NCBI GenBank assembly: GCA_963575715.1 | Contig: CAUYTW010000188.1 | Location: 1 to 32,225, forward strand | Direction of reading: 5' to 3' | DNA from: Gammaproteobacteria bacterium | GTDB taxonomy: Bacteria; Pseudomonadota; Gammaproteobacteria; CAIRSR01 | DNA: 32,225 nucleotides | Part shown: piece after piece, positions 16,526 to 25,316 of the stretch | How positions within the stretch are numbered: position 1 is the stretch's first letter | Layout of the letters: each line of letters opens with the position of its first letter | Program-made: the position numbers and the translations under genes | Notes under the pieces: generated by a model | Told to the model about the DNA's origin: nothing | Database searches by the model: none | Seen by the model: only the letters and a program-made list of their open reading frames with translations

Positions 16526-17269
16526 ATGGACTCATTTACCCTGCGCTTGTTGCAGGAAAAATTGACCAATCGCATCGCGGTCAATACAAAAGATGGATCG
16601 GTGTTGGTATATGTACCTGCGGGTGAATTTGAAATGGGGGACGGCCATAACATCGATTGTCCGAAACATAAGGTTCAATTATCCGCTTACTGGATCGGGA
16701 TTTACACGGTGTCGAACGGACAGTATTTAAAATTTTTGGAAGATAGCGGGCATAATGCGCCAAATAACTCACATTATAATGATAATGCCTTTTTCAATCA
16801 TCCAGTGACGGATGTTTCTTGGGGTGACGCATTAGCCTACGCCTCGTGGGCAGGTTGTCAATTGCCAACAGAAGCGCAATGGGAAAAAGCGGCACGAGGA
16901 GGACGTGATTTACTCTATCCTTGGGGTAAGGACTGGGATTCAACGAAATGTCAACATGATAAAAGTTTGAATGAAGGAACGTGTTCGGTATATGACTACC
17001 CTGAAGGAGTTTCTGGTTACGGGACATACAATCAAAGTGGAAATGTTTGGGAATGGTGCATGGATTTTTACGATAGTAATTACTATCGGCACTCATTGGA
17101 ACGCAATCCAATGGGAAGTGGCGCATTATACCGGGTAAACCGTGGTGGTTGCTGGTGGAATGGAGGATCTTTGTATTTTCTAGCCACGAACCGCAACAAA
17201 AACGATCCTGAATACTATGCCAATAATCTTGGTTTTCGTCTCGTTAAAACTCACAATTCACTTATTTAA
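16526..17269 (+). CDS. FGE-sulfatase / C-type-lectin-fold protein, possible retroelement-diversified target
   Basis: A 247-residue SUMF1-type protein without a signal peptide. Family features: VYVPAGEFEMGD (residues about 29-40), PVTDVSWGDALAYASWAG, LPTEAQWEKAARGG, LYPWG, GNVWEWCMDFY and a C-terminal GFRLV. Formylglycine-generating enzymes carry a catalytic Cys near the end (in a CRSA-R type motif). Here the matching place reads FLATNRN, so sulfatase activation is unlikely. The last ~40 residues, from RGGCWWNGG through NRNKNDPEYYANN to GFRLV, have the Asn/Tyr-rich layout of variable regions written by diversity-generating retroelements. No reverse transcriptase or template repeat is in the window. 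It sits between DUF1257 and DUF2997, which usually neighbour each other. Confidence 0.85.
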   Translation: MDSFTLRLLQEKLTNRIAVNTKDGSVLVYVPAGEFEMGDGHNIDCPKHKVQLSAYWIGIYTVSNGQYLKFLEDSGHNAPNNSHYNDNAFFNHPVTDVSWGDALAYASWAGCQLPTEAQWEKAARGGRDLLYPWGKDWDSTKCQHDKSLNEGTCSVYDYPEGVSGYGTYNQSGNVWEWCMDFYDSNYYRHSLERNPMGSGALYRVNRGGCWWNGGSLYFLATNRNKNDPEYYANNLGFRLVKTHNSLI

Positions 17270-17403
17270 TTCAAGTTGCCACTTATCCGTGCTTACGATG
17301 TTTCAGCCATAATACCCACTGTGGAATGCAGTTTCAGGTGTATAGATGGCAATTTGGATTATTTAACAATATTATTATTATCTAAAAATCAGGACTTTTA
17401 ATT

Positions 17404-17613
17404 ATGGGCACCAAAAAAATGAGAATTCGCATTAATCAGAATGGCCAGACGGAGATCCGGGTTGAATGCGGGCACGGTGATGACTGCCTTGTCTTTACCA
17501 AGGCCATTGAGCAGGCGTTAGGAAAAGTAGAGCAGCGGGAATTAACTACTGATTATCAAGTAGGTGCTGATATTACGGTCACAAATCGTGAAAATTTAAA
17601 CGAATTATTGTGA
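17404..17613 (+). CDS. DUF2997 small protein
   Basis: A 69-residue protein matching DUF2997: a first strand MRIRINQNGQTEI, a helix with ALGKVEQRELTTDY and one conserved Cys in GDDCLVFTKAIEQ. The function is unknown. In cyanobacteria and some proteobacteria it travels with DUF1257 and ferredoxin-like genes. It lies 134 bases after the FGE-fold gene on the same strand and is the last gene of the nifJ cluster. The gap before it shows no clear terminator, so co-transcription is possible. Confidence 0.75.
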   Translation: MGTKKMRIRINQNGQTEIRVECGHGDDCLVFTKAIEQALGKVEQRELTTDYQVGADITVTNRENLNELL

Positions 17614-18327
17614 CAATGTGTCACTCCATCATGTTGGCGTGACGTTGCAACGTTGCTGTAGGATAGAATGCGAGCGACCCTTCACGTCTGGTTACGGAGA
17701 CCACGGATAAATAACAACCTGGGTTAAAATAATTCTATGGAACCCTATTATCGCCTAAGAATTTATCCTTCTGCCTTCAACTTCTCCTGCCGGGCCATTT
17801 TTAGGGCCGCTCGCTGCGGTTTGAAATACGTGTCTATCCTGGCGCTCTAACTTTGACCAAAAAATTGGCAAGCGCGTTACCGGTGTGGACTTTTCACTAA
17901 TTTTTCTCAAAACGCACATGTTATCCAAAAAACAAAAAACGGCAATCCACGCAAGCGATTCGTTTTCAAATAGACTAACGTGTGATTGCCAATTATTTTT
18001 ATACGGTGACATGACTCCGATTGTCAGAATTAGGCGCTATTCCAGTACGTTGATCGCGGATTCTGGGTAGTATTCCCAAAATGGTCACGATTAGCCGGGA
18101 TGCGGTTGGCCGTTATTTCGTGTTTTTTATGTGCGTAGAAAAAATTTCAAAGCTACCTGCAATCGGGTACGCAATCAGAATTAATTTTAAGATCAATGAT
18201 ATCTTGACTGACTCAAATAAAAGTCATATACCTTGTCAAATCCAATGCTAGTCGTAGATATGTGTTTACAATATATAGATTTAATATATTTGTATCTATT
18301 ACAAGCTATCTAGTAATACTTTTCTCA
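17614..18327. other. Intergenic region between DUF2997 and rpoN
   Basis: About 700 bases without a recognisable gene. Small palindromes follow the DUF2997 stop (GTGACAATGTGTCAC; ACGTTGCAACGT). A weak copy of the stem-loop repeat family may lie at 17665-17705. An imperfect hairpin occurs at about 17941-17990 (GGCAATCCACG against CGTGTGATTGCC). An 85-codon frame on the minus strand (17755-18012) has no start signal or recognisable similarity and is probably chance. The 70 bases before rpoN are AT-rich and may hold its promoter. Confidence 0.5.
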
Positions 18328-19818
18328 ATGAAGCAGTCTCTCCAGCTCAGAATCGGTCAACAGCTGACCATGACCCCGCAGTTGCAGCAGGCTATTCGGA
18401 TGCTGCAACTATCCACTCTGGAACTCCAGCTTGAAATTCAACAAGCGTTGGAATCCAATCCCATGCTTGATGAGGGTGAGGAATCTGATCTGGATGAAGA
18501 ACTCATTGACAAGTCTGAACTGTTGTTGGCAGCGAACGAAACTCAGGAGGTGGTTGAAGCGACCAATGGGAACGGGGAGGACGACAGTGAACAGGAGCTT
18601 GATCTTAAATCAGGAGTTATTCCTGACGATTTGCAAGTAGACAGTAGTTGGGAAGATCTGTATGACCTTCGAAATTCAGGAACGACAAATCCAGACTTTG
18701 ATGATAGGGAATACGAAGAACGCAGCAGTGCTGGTGAATCATTACGCGATCATCTGTTATGGCAGCTTCAGCTTGGACACTTTTCTCCCGTCAATAAGCT
18801 GATTGCCACAGTTTTGGTGGATGCCATCAACGAAGACGGCTATTTGAGTTGCAGCCTAGAAGAAATTCATGCCACTGTAGCGGAACTTGCGGTGGGACTC
18901 GATGAAATTGAAGCTGTCCTGTTGCAAGTACAAAACTTCGATCCTCCTGGGGTTGGAGCACGCGATCCACGGGAGTGTTTGCTGCTCCAATTACGCGCTC
19001 TGCCCGCTAATACCCAATGGCGAGATGAGGCGTATACCCTAGTCAGCGATTATTTATCTCTTTTGGTACGTCATGATTTCGCGCAACTTGCGCGACGCAT
19101 GAAACTTACGGAAGATACGTTGCGTGAGGTGGTCAAGGTGATTCAACGCCTTAATCCCCATCCTGGCGCCCAAATGACGGATACTCAATCGCAATACGTC
19201 ATCCCGGATGTGGTTGTTACCCGATCCGGGGGAACCTGGAAGGTTGAACTCAACAATGATGGTAGCTCACGGCTACGGGTCAATCCTTACTACGCTTCAT
19301 TGGTGCGCCGTGCTGATAATAGTTCGGATAATACTTATCTGCGTAACCAACTTCAGGAAGCGCGTTGGTTTCTTAAAAGCTTGCAAAGCCGTAACGAGAC
19401 CTTGCTCAAGGTGGCCAACGCCATTGTTGAACGTCAAAGTGCCTTTTTGGAACAAGGAGATGAGGCAATGCGTCCATTAGTGCTCCACGATATTTCCGAG
19501 ATACTAGGGATGCATGAATCCACTATCTCACGAGTGACCAGTCAAAAATATATGAATACCCCACGGGGTATCTACGAGCTGAAATATTTTTTCTCCAGCC
19601 ATCTGAATACTTCCAATGGAGAAGAGTGTTCTTCCACGGCCATTCGGGCGTTCATTCGACGTCTGGTGACTGCGGAAAAGCCCGACAAGCCACTCAGTGA
19701 TAATAAAATTGCTGAATTATTGAGTGAGCGAGGGATTCAGGTAGCGCGTCGTACTGTGGCCAAATATCGAGAGGCCATGTCCATTCCGCCTTCCAGCGAA
19801 CGCAAGCGTTTGGCCTGA
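18328..19818 (+). CDS. rpoN: RNA polymerase sigma-54 factor
   Basis: A 496-residue sigma-54. The N-terminal activator-interaction region is MKQSLQLRIGQQLTMTPQLQ, followed by the Gln/Leu-rich helix and an acidic linker (about 45-120, many Asp/Glu). The core-binding and DNA-binding domains follow, and the RpoN box ARRTVAKYRE is at 473-482. The start was placed at this ATG because it gives the universally conserved N-terminus; the frame is open 22 codons further upstream but with non-conserved hydrophobic residues. It directs transcription from -24/-12 promoters and needs AAA+ activators. hpf follows at 57 bases, the standard gammaproteobacterial order. The usual upstream lptB is not here. Confidence 0.96.
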   Translation: MKQSLQLRIGQQLTMTPQLQQAIRMLQLSTLELQLEIQQALESNPMLDEGEESDLDEELIDKSELLLAANETQEVVEATNGNGEDDSEQELDLKSGVIPDDLQVDSSWEDLYDLRNSGTTNPDFDDREYEERSSAGESLRDHLLWQLQLGHFSPVNKLIATVLVDAINEDGYLSCSLEEIHATVAELAVGLDEIEAVLLQVQNFDPPGVGARDPRECLLLQLRALPANTQWRDEAYTLVSDYLSLLVRHDFAQLARRMKLTEDTLREVVKVIQRLNPHPGAQMTDTQSQYVIPDVVVTRSGGTWKVELNNDGSSRLRVNPYYASLVRRADNSSDNTYLRNQLQEARWFLKSLQSRNETLLKVANAIVERQSAFLEQGDEAMRPLVLHDISEILGMHESTISRVTSQKYMNTPRGIYELKYFFSSHLNTSNGEECSSTAIRAFIRRLVTAEKPDKPLSDNKIAELLSERGIQVARRTVAKYREAMSIPPSSERKRLA

Positions 19819-19875
19819 ATAGACTGTATTTTCTTTCCACGCTTCAACAAAACCTATAATCTTGAGGAGTCCGCG

Positions 19876-20190
19876 ATGCAATTGACTGTGACTGGGCATC
19901 ATATTGATATAACGCCTGCCCTGCGTGATTATGTCACCAATAAGCTTGAACGCCTGGAACGTCATTTCGATAATCTCACCCATGTGCATGTGGTGCTCAT
20001 CGTAGAAAAATTACGTCACAAGGTGGAAGCTGATTTAAGTCTCAACGGCACTCCTATTTTCGCCAATGCCGAGGATGAAGATATGTATGCAGCGATTGAT
20101 GCCTTGACCGATAAGCTCGACCGCCAAATACTACGTCATAAAGAAAAGCTTACTGATCATCATCGCAAGGATGGACGAATTGATCGCTAA
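19876..20190 (+). CDS. hpf: Ribosome hibernation promoting factor (short form)
   Basis: A 104-residue HPF/RaiA-family protein, which binds the small ribosomal subunit in stationary phase and promotes dimerisation of inactive ribosomes. It begins MQLTVTGHHIDITPALRDYV and contains the paired helices LERLERHF and YAAIDALTDKLDRQILRHKEK. The short length (no C-terminal dimerisation domain) fits the gammaproteobacterial type. A GAGGAG-like site (TTGAGGAGTCC) precedes the ATG. It follows rpoN, as expected; the ptsN that commonly comes next is missing. Confidence 0.95.
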   Translation: MQLTVTGHHIDITPALRDYVTNKLERLERHFDNLTHVHVVLIVEKLRHKVEADLSLNGTPIFANAEDEDMYAAIDALTDKLDRQILRHKEKLTDHHRKDGRIDR

Positions 20191-20208
20191 ATAACCGAAA
20201 ATTTAACG

Positions 20209-20230
20209 GGGGCGGCTGATAGGTCGCCCC
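20209..20230. terminator. GC-rich hairpin after hpf
   Basis: GGGGCG and CGCCCC pair around a ten-base loop 18 bases after the hpf stop. The following TATTG is not a T-run, so it is at best a weak terminator or a transcript-stabilising hairpin. Confidence 0.35.
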
Positions 20231-20277
20231 TATTGCTGTCATTATTTGGACCATCGATAACTAGGTGGATTCAAAAT

Positions 20278-21402
20278 ATGCAATCAATAATCGCCACTGA
20301 TTTATATGTTGGACTGATGTCCGGCACTAGTCTTGATGGAGTTGACGCCACCTTGACCGCTTTCGATGGCGAACGTCCATATTTGCTTGCTGCTCATTAC
20401 CATCCTTATCCTGACACTTTGCGTGAGGAACTTTTAGCATTATGCACGCCGGGCGAAGAAGATCTTGAGCGGCTTGGTCCTATGGATGTTCTTCTGGGGC
20501 GATTATTTGCAGCGGTTGTACTGGAATTATTGGAAAAAGCGGGAGTATCTCCCGAAAAAATCCGTGCGATTGGCAGCCATGGTCAAACCGTGCGCCATCG
20601 GCCTGCTGGCCTTACCCCGTTTACTTTGCAAATTGGCGACCCAAATATCATTGCCCAAATGACCGGCATCACCACCGTGGCTGACTTCCGCCGCCGCGAC
20701 ATGGCGGTCGGCGGTCAAGGCGCTCCCTTGGTGCCAGCTTTCCATCGCGTGGTATTTTCTACCTCTCAACCCCGCGTGATCCTCAATATCGGCGGTATTG
20801 CCAACATTACTTGGTTACCCATCGCTGGAGAACCCGTCATTGGATTTGATACAGGTCCAGGTAATACCTTAATGGATGCATGGACTCAACGGCATTTAGG
20901 ACAGCCTCATGATGAAGGAGGAAAATGGGCCGCTACTGGACTGGTAATGGGAGAGTTGCTGGAAGCGTTGCTGGCCGATCAATATTTTTCACGCCACCCT
21001 CCCAAAAGCACTGGACGCGAATATTTTGATCTGCATTGGCTTGATGCCATTCTTGCCAATTTTTATCGCCCATGGTTGGTCACCGATGTCCAGGCGACCC
21101 TATGTGAATTGACAGCCGTCACGGTTGAGCGCGCGGTGCGCACCCATTGTTCAATGGCGCAAGAAATATTGGTGTGCGGCGGCGGAGTTCACAACGCTAC
21201 CCTGATGGCTCGCCTTATCGCTCACTTTGCGCCATGCACGGTAAATTCCACCGCTATTGCGGGAATTGATCCGGATTGGGTGGAAGCAATGGCGTTTGCT
21301 TGGTTAGCAAGGCGCACGCTTCATGGACTGGCGGGTAATCTACCAGCGGTGACCGGCGCGCGCCAGGAAGTGGTGCTGGGGGGAATTTATCCCAAACTTT
21401 AA
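20278..21402 (+). CDS. anmK: Anhydro-N-acetylmuramic acid kinase
   Basis: A 374-residue sugar kinase that phosphorylates and opens 1,6-anhydro-MurNAc during peptidoglycan recycling. The phosphate-binding motif GLMSGTSLDGVD lies near the N-terminus, followed by GSHGQTVRHRP, NIGGIANITWLP, GFDTGPGNTLMDAW and CGGGVHNATLM, all characteristic of AnmK. The start ATG follows AGGTGG at a good distance; the frame opens 15 codons upstream at a TTG with no conserved sequence. Length agrees with the family. It is 23 bases from the next gene and could lead the carboxylase genes, though the functions are unrelated. Confidence 0.95.
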   Translation: MQSIIATDLYVGLMSGTSLDGVDATLTAFDGERPYLLAAHYHPYPDTLREELLALCTPGEEDLERLGPMDVLLGRLFAAVVLELLEKAGVSPEKIRAIGSHGQTVRHRPAGLTPFTLQIGDPNIIAQMTGITTVADFRRRDMAVGGQGAPLVPAFHRVVFSTSQPRVILNIGGIANITWLPIAGEPVIGFDTGPGNTLMDAWTQRHLGQPHDEGGKWAATGLVMGELLEALLADQYFSRHPPKSTGREYFDLHWLDAILANFYRPWLVTDVQATLCELTAVTVERAVRTHCSMAQEILVCGGGVHNATLMARLIAHFAPCTVNSTAIAGIDPDWVEAMAFAWLARRTLHGLAGNLPAVTGARQEVVLGGIYPKL

Positions 21403-21425
21403 CTATGTATCCGAGAGCCTACTGA

Positions 21426-22853
21426 ATGAGCCTCCCTATCAAGAAAATACTGATCGCCAACCGTGGTGAGATTGCAGTACGCATTGCCCGTGCTTGCAGG
21501 GAGATGGAAATTACCTCTGTAGCTATTTATTCCGAGGCAGATCGTCATGCACTGCATGTCAAGAAAGCGGATGAGGCCCACAGTATTGGCTCTGACCCGG
21601 TGGCAGGGTATCTAAACGCGCACACGATTGTTAATCTCGCAGTGGCCACAGGCTGCGACGCCCTGCATCCAGGTTATGGCTTTCTCTCGGAAAATCCATT
21701 GCTTGCTAAAATTTGTCAGCGCCGTGGGATTCGTTTCATTGGACCAACGCCCGAAGTCATTCGGCGCATGGGTGACAAGACCGCAGCCCGCCAGGCCATG
21801 GCGGCGGCAGGGGTGCCGATTATTCCTGGCACCCGGAACAATCTCAGTAACCTGGATGAGGCTCTGATCAAAGCAGAGGAGTTTGGCTACCCAGTGATGC
21901 TCAAGGCAACCTCCGGCGGCGGCGGGCGTGGTATTCGCCGTTGTGATTCCGATGCTGATTTACGCCGTAACTATCAGCGTGTTGTCTCTGAGGCAACTAA
22001 GGCTTTTGGCAGCGCGCATGTATTCATGGAAAAGTGCATTGTTCGTCCACGCCACATTGAGGTGCAAATTTTAGGCGACCATCATGGCAACATTATTCAC
22101 CTTTTCGATCGTGACTGTTCCATTCAGCGTCGCCATCAAAAACTCATTGAGATTGCTCCTTCGCCGCAACTTACTCTCGCCCAGCGTAATTACCTGGGTG
22201 AATTGGGGGTGCGGGCCGCGCGCGCGGTAGGATATACCAACGCCGGCACTGTCGAATTTCTCATGGACGATGATGATAATTTCTATTTCATGGAAATGAA
22301 TACCCGGCTCCAAGTGGAGCATACCATCACCGAGACCATCACCGGCATTGACATTGTCCAGGAGCAGATCCGCATCGCGGCGGGCCGTCCCTTGCGTTAT
22401 CGTCAAGAAGATGTAGTCACGCGCGGCTACGCAATGCAATTCCGTATTAACGTCGAAGATCCCAGTAACGATTTTTTGCCAAGCTTTGGGCGTATCACCC
22501 GCTATCTTGCTCCTGGTGGTCCTGGAGTACGCACCGATGCCGCTATCTATACGGGTTATGAAATCCCTCCATACTATGACTCCTTAGCGGTAAAACTCAC
22601 GGTATGGGCATTATCCTGGAGCGATTTGCTCGCCCGTGGCCGTCGTGCCCTTGTCGACATGGGTGTTGATGGGGTAAAAACTACTCTCCCCTACTATCAC
22701 GAAATTTTGAAAAATGAAGAATTTGAAAGCGGAAAATTCGATACCGGTTTCGTGGAAAGTCATCCGGAATTGATCCGCTACACTACTCGGCGTAACCCGG
22801 CGAATGCCGCTACTGCGATTGCCGCCGCCATTGTCGCCCACCTTGGGCTGTAA
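21426..22853 (+). CDS. Biotin carboxylase subunit (pyruvate carboxylase subunit A type)
   Basis: A 475-residue ATP-grasp biotin carboxylase, which carboxylates the biotin carried by a partner protein using ATP and bicarbonate. It starts IKKILIANRGEIAVRIARAC. The ATP-binding loop ATSGGGGRGIRRC, the HIEVQILGD and RDCSIQRRHQKLIEIAP segments and FMEMNTRLQVEHTITE are intact. AccC of fatty-acid synthesis is nearly the same protein, but here the gene is followed at once by an OadA/PycB-like subunit, so the pair is best read as a two-subunit pyruvate carboxylase. The symbol is left open for that reason. Confidence 0.9.
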   Translation: MSLPIKKILIANRGEIAVRIARACREMEITSVAIYSEADRHALHVKKADEAHSIGSDPVAGYLNAHTIVNLAVATGCDALHPGYGFLSENPLLAKICQRRGIRFIGPTPEVIRRMGDKTAARQAMAAAGVPIIPGTRNNLSNLDEALIKAEEFGYPVMLKATSGGGGRGIRRCDSDADLRRNYQRVVSEATKAFGSAHVFMEKCIVRPRHIEVQILGDHHGNIIHLFDRDCSIQRRHQKLIEIAPSPQLTLAQRNYLGELGVRAARAVGYTNAGTVEFLMDDDDNFYFMEMNTRLQVEHTITETITGIDIVQEQIRIAAGRPLRYRQEDVVTRGYAMQFRINVEDPSNDFLPSFGRITRYLAPGGPGVRTDAAIYTGYEIPPYYDSLAVKLTVWALSWSDLLARGRRALVDMGVDGVKTTLPYYHEILKNEEFESGKFDTGFVESHPELIRYTTRRNPANAATAIAAAIVAHLGL

Positions 22854-22880
22854 CTAATCGATGATTTGACGGGGATTTTC

Positions 22881-24707
22881 ATGCCACGAGTATTAATTAC
22901 CGACACAACCCTCCGCGATGCCCATCAATCCAAAATCGCCACGCGGATGCGAACGGAAGACATGCTCCCCATTTGCCCTAAACTAGATCAGGTTGGTTTT
23001 TGGTCCCTGGAGGTTTGGGGTGGTGCCACTTTCGATGCTTGCCTGCGTTTCCTCAAAGAAGATCCATGGGAGCGACTACGCAAACTACGCAAGGCACTGC
23101 CCAATACCCGACTTCAAATGCTGTTGCGTGGTCAAAATCTTCTTGGTTATCGTCATTATTCCGATGACGTGGTTCGTTTTTTCGTCAGACGTGCTGCAGA
23201 TAACGGGATGGATATTTTCCGTATTTTTGATGCGCTGAACGATACTCGTAATCTACGGGTATCCATTGAGGCAGTGAAGGCAGCGGGTCGGCACGCACAG
23301 GGGGCAATTTCGTATACCACGAGTCCGGTTCACACGGTTGAAGGTTTTGTTGAAATGGCCAAGGAATTAGAGGAGATGGGCTGTGATTCAATCGCTATTA
23401 AGGATATGGCCGGTCTGTTGACGCCAGCTGCAACTCGAGAATTGATCCCGGCCCTAGCTGCGGCAGTGAGGATTCCTCTCGCATTACACTCTCATGCCAC
23501 TTCAGGATTGTCCGGGATTTGCCAGTTTCTGGCAGTAGAACGCGGCTGCTATCATGTGGATACCGCAATCTCCGCCTTTGCAGATGGCGCTTCTCACCCG
23601 GCCACCGAAAGTATCGTAGCAGCCTTTAGCAACACTCCGTGGGATACAGGGCTGAACTTACCACTCATTCAGGAGATTGGATTTTATTTTTACGCCGTGC
23701 GCAAAAAATACCGTCAATTTGAGAGTGAATTCACTGGGCTTGATACGCGAGTACAGGTCACTCAGGTGCCAGGGGGGATGATCTCCAACCTTTCCAACCA
23801 ACTTCGTGAACAAGGTGCCATCGACAGAATGAACGAGGTACTCGCGGAAATTCCTCGAGTACGGGAAGATTTAGGTTTTCCGCCACTGGTTACTCCCACT
23901 TCGCAGATTGTCGGTACTCAGGCATTGTTCAACGTCCTCACCGGAACTCGCTATAAAAATATTACTAATGAAGTCAAACTTTACCTGCAAGGTAAATACG
24001 GACAAGCACCGGGTCCAGTAAATTCATTAGTACGTCAACAGGCTATCGGCAACGAGCCAATCATCGAATGTCGTCCCGCCGATTTGTTGCGTGCAGAAAT
24101 GAATGAATTACGCGATCAGATCGAAGGTACTTCCCTCAATGAGGAAGATGTCCTTTCCTATGCAATGTTCCCCGAGATTGGCCGTAAATTTCTAGAAGAA
24201 CGCAATAGCGGTATTCTTCAACCAGAACCCTTAGAGCTACCAGCGGTAATTAATACCCAAGCCGTGATTTCCAAAGCACCGGTGGATTTCCGCATTAGTT
24301 TTCATGGTGAAACCTATCATATCAAGGTCACCGGCACTGGTCATAAGACTAAGGCGCAGCGTCCATTTTACGTCGTCCTCGATGGAATGCCCGAGGAGGT
24401 GCTCGTCGAGGCCATTGAGGAAATTGCTCCATCAAGCGGAAGCGTGGCCCCAACCGCCAATACCGTGAAAGGCGGTCGGCCCAAAGCGACGAAGCACGGG
24501 CATGTCACTACCGCCATGCCAGGTACACTCATTGATGTTCTGGTACATGTAGACCAAGAGGTAATGGCCGGTGATCCAGTGCTAGTAATTGAGGCAATGA
24601 AGATGGAGACCGAAATTCACGCTCCTATTGCAGGTAAAGTGTTGGCGATTCATGTTGCCAAGGGCGATAGCGTGGTACCTGATGATGCTTTGCTGGAAAT
24701 CGGGTAA
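22881..24707 (+). CDS. Carboxyltransferase-biotin carrier subunit (pyruvate carboxylase subunit B / OadA type)
   Basis: A 608-residue protein with a carboxyltransferase TIM barrel (residues about 1-270: DTTLRDAHQSKIATRM, IFDALNDTRN, IKDMAGLL, HSHATSG) and a conserved central domain. After an Ala/Thr-rich linker comes a biotinyl domain with the biotin lysine at 574 in EAMKMETE. It would transfer CO2 from biotin to pyruvate, giving oxaloacetate. OadA of sodium-pumping oxaloacetate decarboxylase looks the same, but the membrane subunits are not here and the biotin carboxylase is immediately upstream, which favours pyruvate carboxylase. The start was chosen five codons inside the longest frame, at the ATG beginning the conserved sequence. 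It fits an anaplerotic role opposite PFOR. Confidence 0.9.
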   Translation: MPRVLITDTTLRDAHQSKIATRMRTEDMLPICPKLDQVGFWSLEVWGGATFDACLRFLKEDPWERLRKLRKALPNTRLQMLLRGQNLLGYRHYSDDVVRFFVRRAADNGMDIFRIFDALNDTRNLRVSIEAVKAAGRHAQGAISYTTSPVHTVEGFVEMAKELEEMGCDSIAIKDMAGLLTPAATRELIPALAAAVRIPLALHSHATSGLSGICQFLAVERGCYHVDTAISAFADGASHPATESIVAAFSNTPWDTGLNLPLIQEIGFYFYAVRKKYRQFESEFTGLDTRVQVTQVPGGMISNLSNQLREQGAIDRMNEVLAEIPRVREDLGFPPLVTPTSQIVGTQALFNVLTGTRYKNITNEVKLYLQGKYGQAPGPVNSLVRQQAIGNEPIIECRPADLLRAEMNELRDQIEGTSLNEEDVLSYAMFPEIGRKFLEERNSGILQPEPLELPAVINTQAVISKAPVDFRISFHGETYHIKVTGTGHKTKAQRPFYVVLDGMPEEVLVEAIEEIAPSSGSVAPTANTVKGGRPKATKHGHVTTAMPGTLIDVLVHVDQEVMAGDPVLVIEAMKMETEIHAPIAGKVLAIHVAKGDSVVPDDALLEIG

Positions 24708-25316
24708 AAAAATCTTGACTGTTTCGATACTCATCGAAGCTTACTTTGGATGGTAAGCGACTTAGCCGCGAGTTAAACTATTACATAGCGTCAAATCGAA
24801 ACTGACTTAATTATTTTTCAATTTCGATAGCGGAGTAAGGCGGTCGGCGGCAGATTTTAGTTCTCCGCACGATGCAGATAGATTTGCGTTTCGTAGGGTG
24901 TCGCAATAAAATGAGAAATGGTAATCGACGGCATCCGTCAATCACCCATCGACCTTTCGGGATCGAAAGTGCTTGTGGGGTAACTTATAATAGTAACTAA
25001 TTGATTATAATCAATAAAATGTTACTTCACACTCATGGTGATGCTCCTCAAGTTCTCTGTCCTGTCGCAGTTCGTAAAAAAAACGGAAACGGTCAGTGCG
25101 TTCGGTATAAAAAGCCTTTACAACATTGACGAAGAGGATCCACGAATTTCGTTCGGTTCTTAGTTTAATGCATTCAAAACCGGACGCTTACTCAAGACAG
25201 CGATTCATCCTTCACAATTTTTAACGATTGAGGGGATTTTTTCACAGAGGATTTATAAAATAAAGTCAAGAACACCGCGACCCTACGGGATCGAAGTGTT
25301 TCCACGCCGAGGATTT
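24708..25316. other. Repeat-rich intergenic region before rplM
   Basis: About 600 bases with no gene recognised. It contains TTTCGAT-ACTC-ATCGAA (24721-24738, possible end of the carboxylase transcript). Blocks GGATGGTAAGC (24748) and GTCGGCGGCAGATTTTAG (about 24844) are shared with 10528-10605. Stem-loop repeat copies lie at 24946, 25200 and 25276. A perfect palindrome TTGATTATAATCAA (25001-25014) is enclosed by AGTAAC and GTTACT. The rplM promoter must lie here but is not clear by eye. Confidence 0.55.
25200..25316 (+). repeat. Two tandem stem-loop repeat copies leading into rplM
   Basis: Both copies end in GAGGATTTAT: the first at 25247-25256 (followed by AAAATAAAG), the second at 25309-25318. 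The second includes the GAGG ribosome-binding site and runs into the rplM start codon. Each copy starts with a hairpin-forming block (ATCCTTCACAAT...ATTGAGGGG; GCGACCCTACGGGATCG). The second aligns closely with the minus-strand copy at 28922-28963 through GTTTCCACGC. Confidence 0.6.

Noticed and set aside
16526-17269. Formylglycine-generating enzyme for sulfatases
   Set aside because: The catalytic cysteine expected near the C-terminus is replaced (FLATNR) and no sulfatase gene is near.
17755-18012. 85-codon minus-strand frame between DUF2997 and rpoN
   Set aside because: No recognisable domain or start signal; likely chance in a non-coding region.
18262-18327. Upstream start for rpoN
   Set aside because: The extra 22 residues are hydrophobic and not part of sigma-54, whose conserved N-terminus starts at MKQSLQL.
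22881-24707. Sodium-pumping oxaloacetate decarboxylase alpha subunit
   Set aside because: The membrane beta and gamma subunits are absent, and a biotin carboxylase lies directly upstream, so pyruvate carboxylase is more likely.
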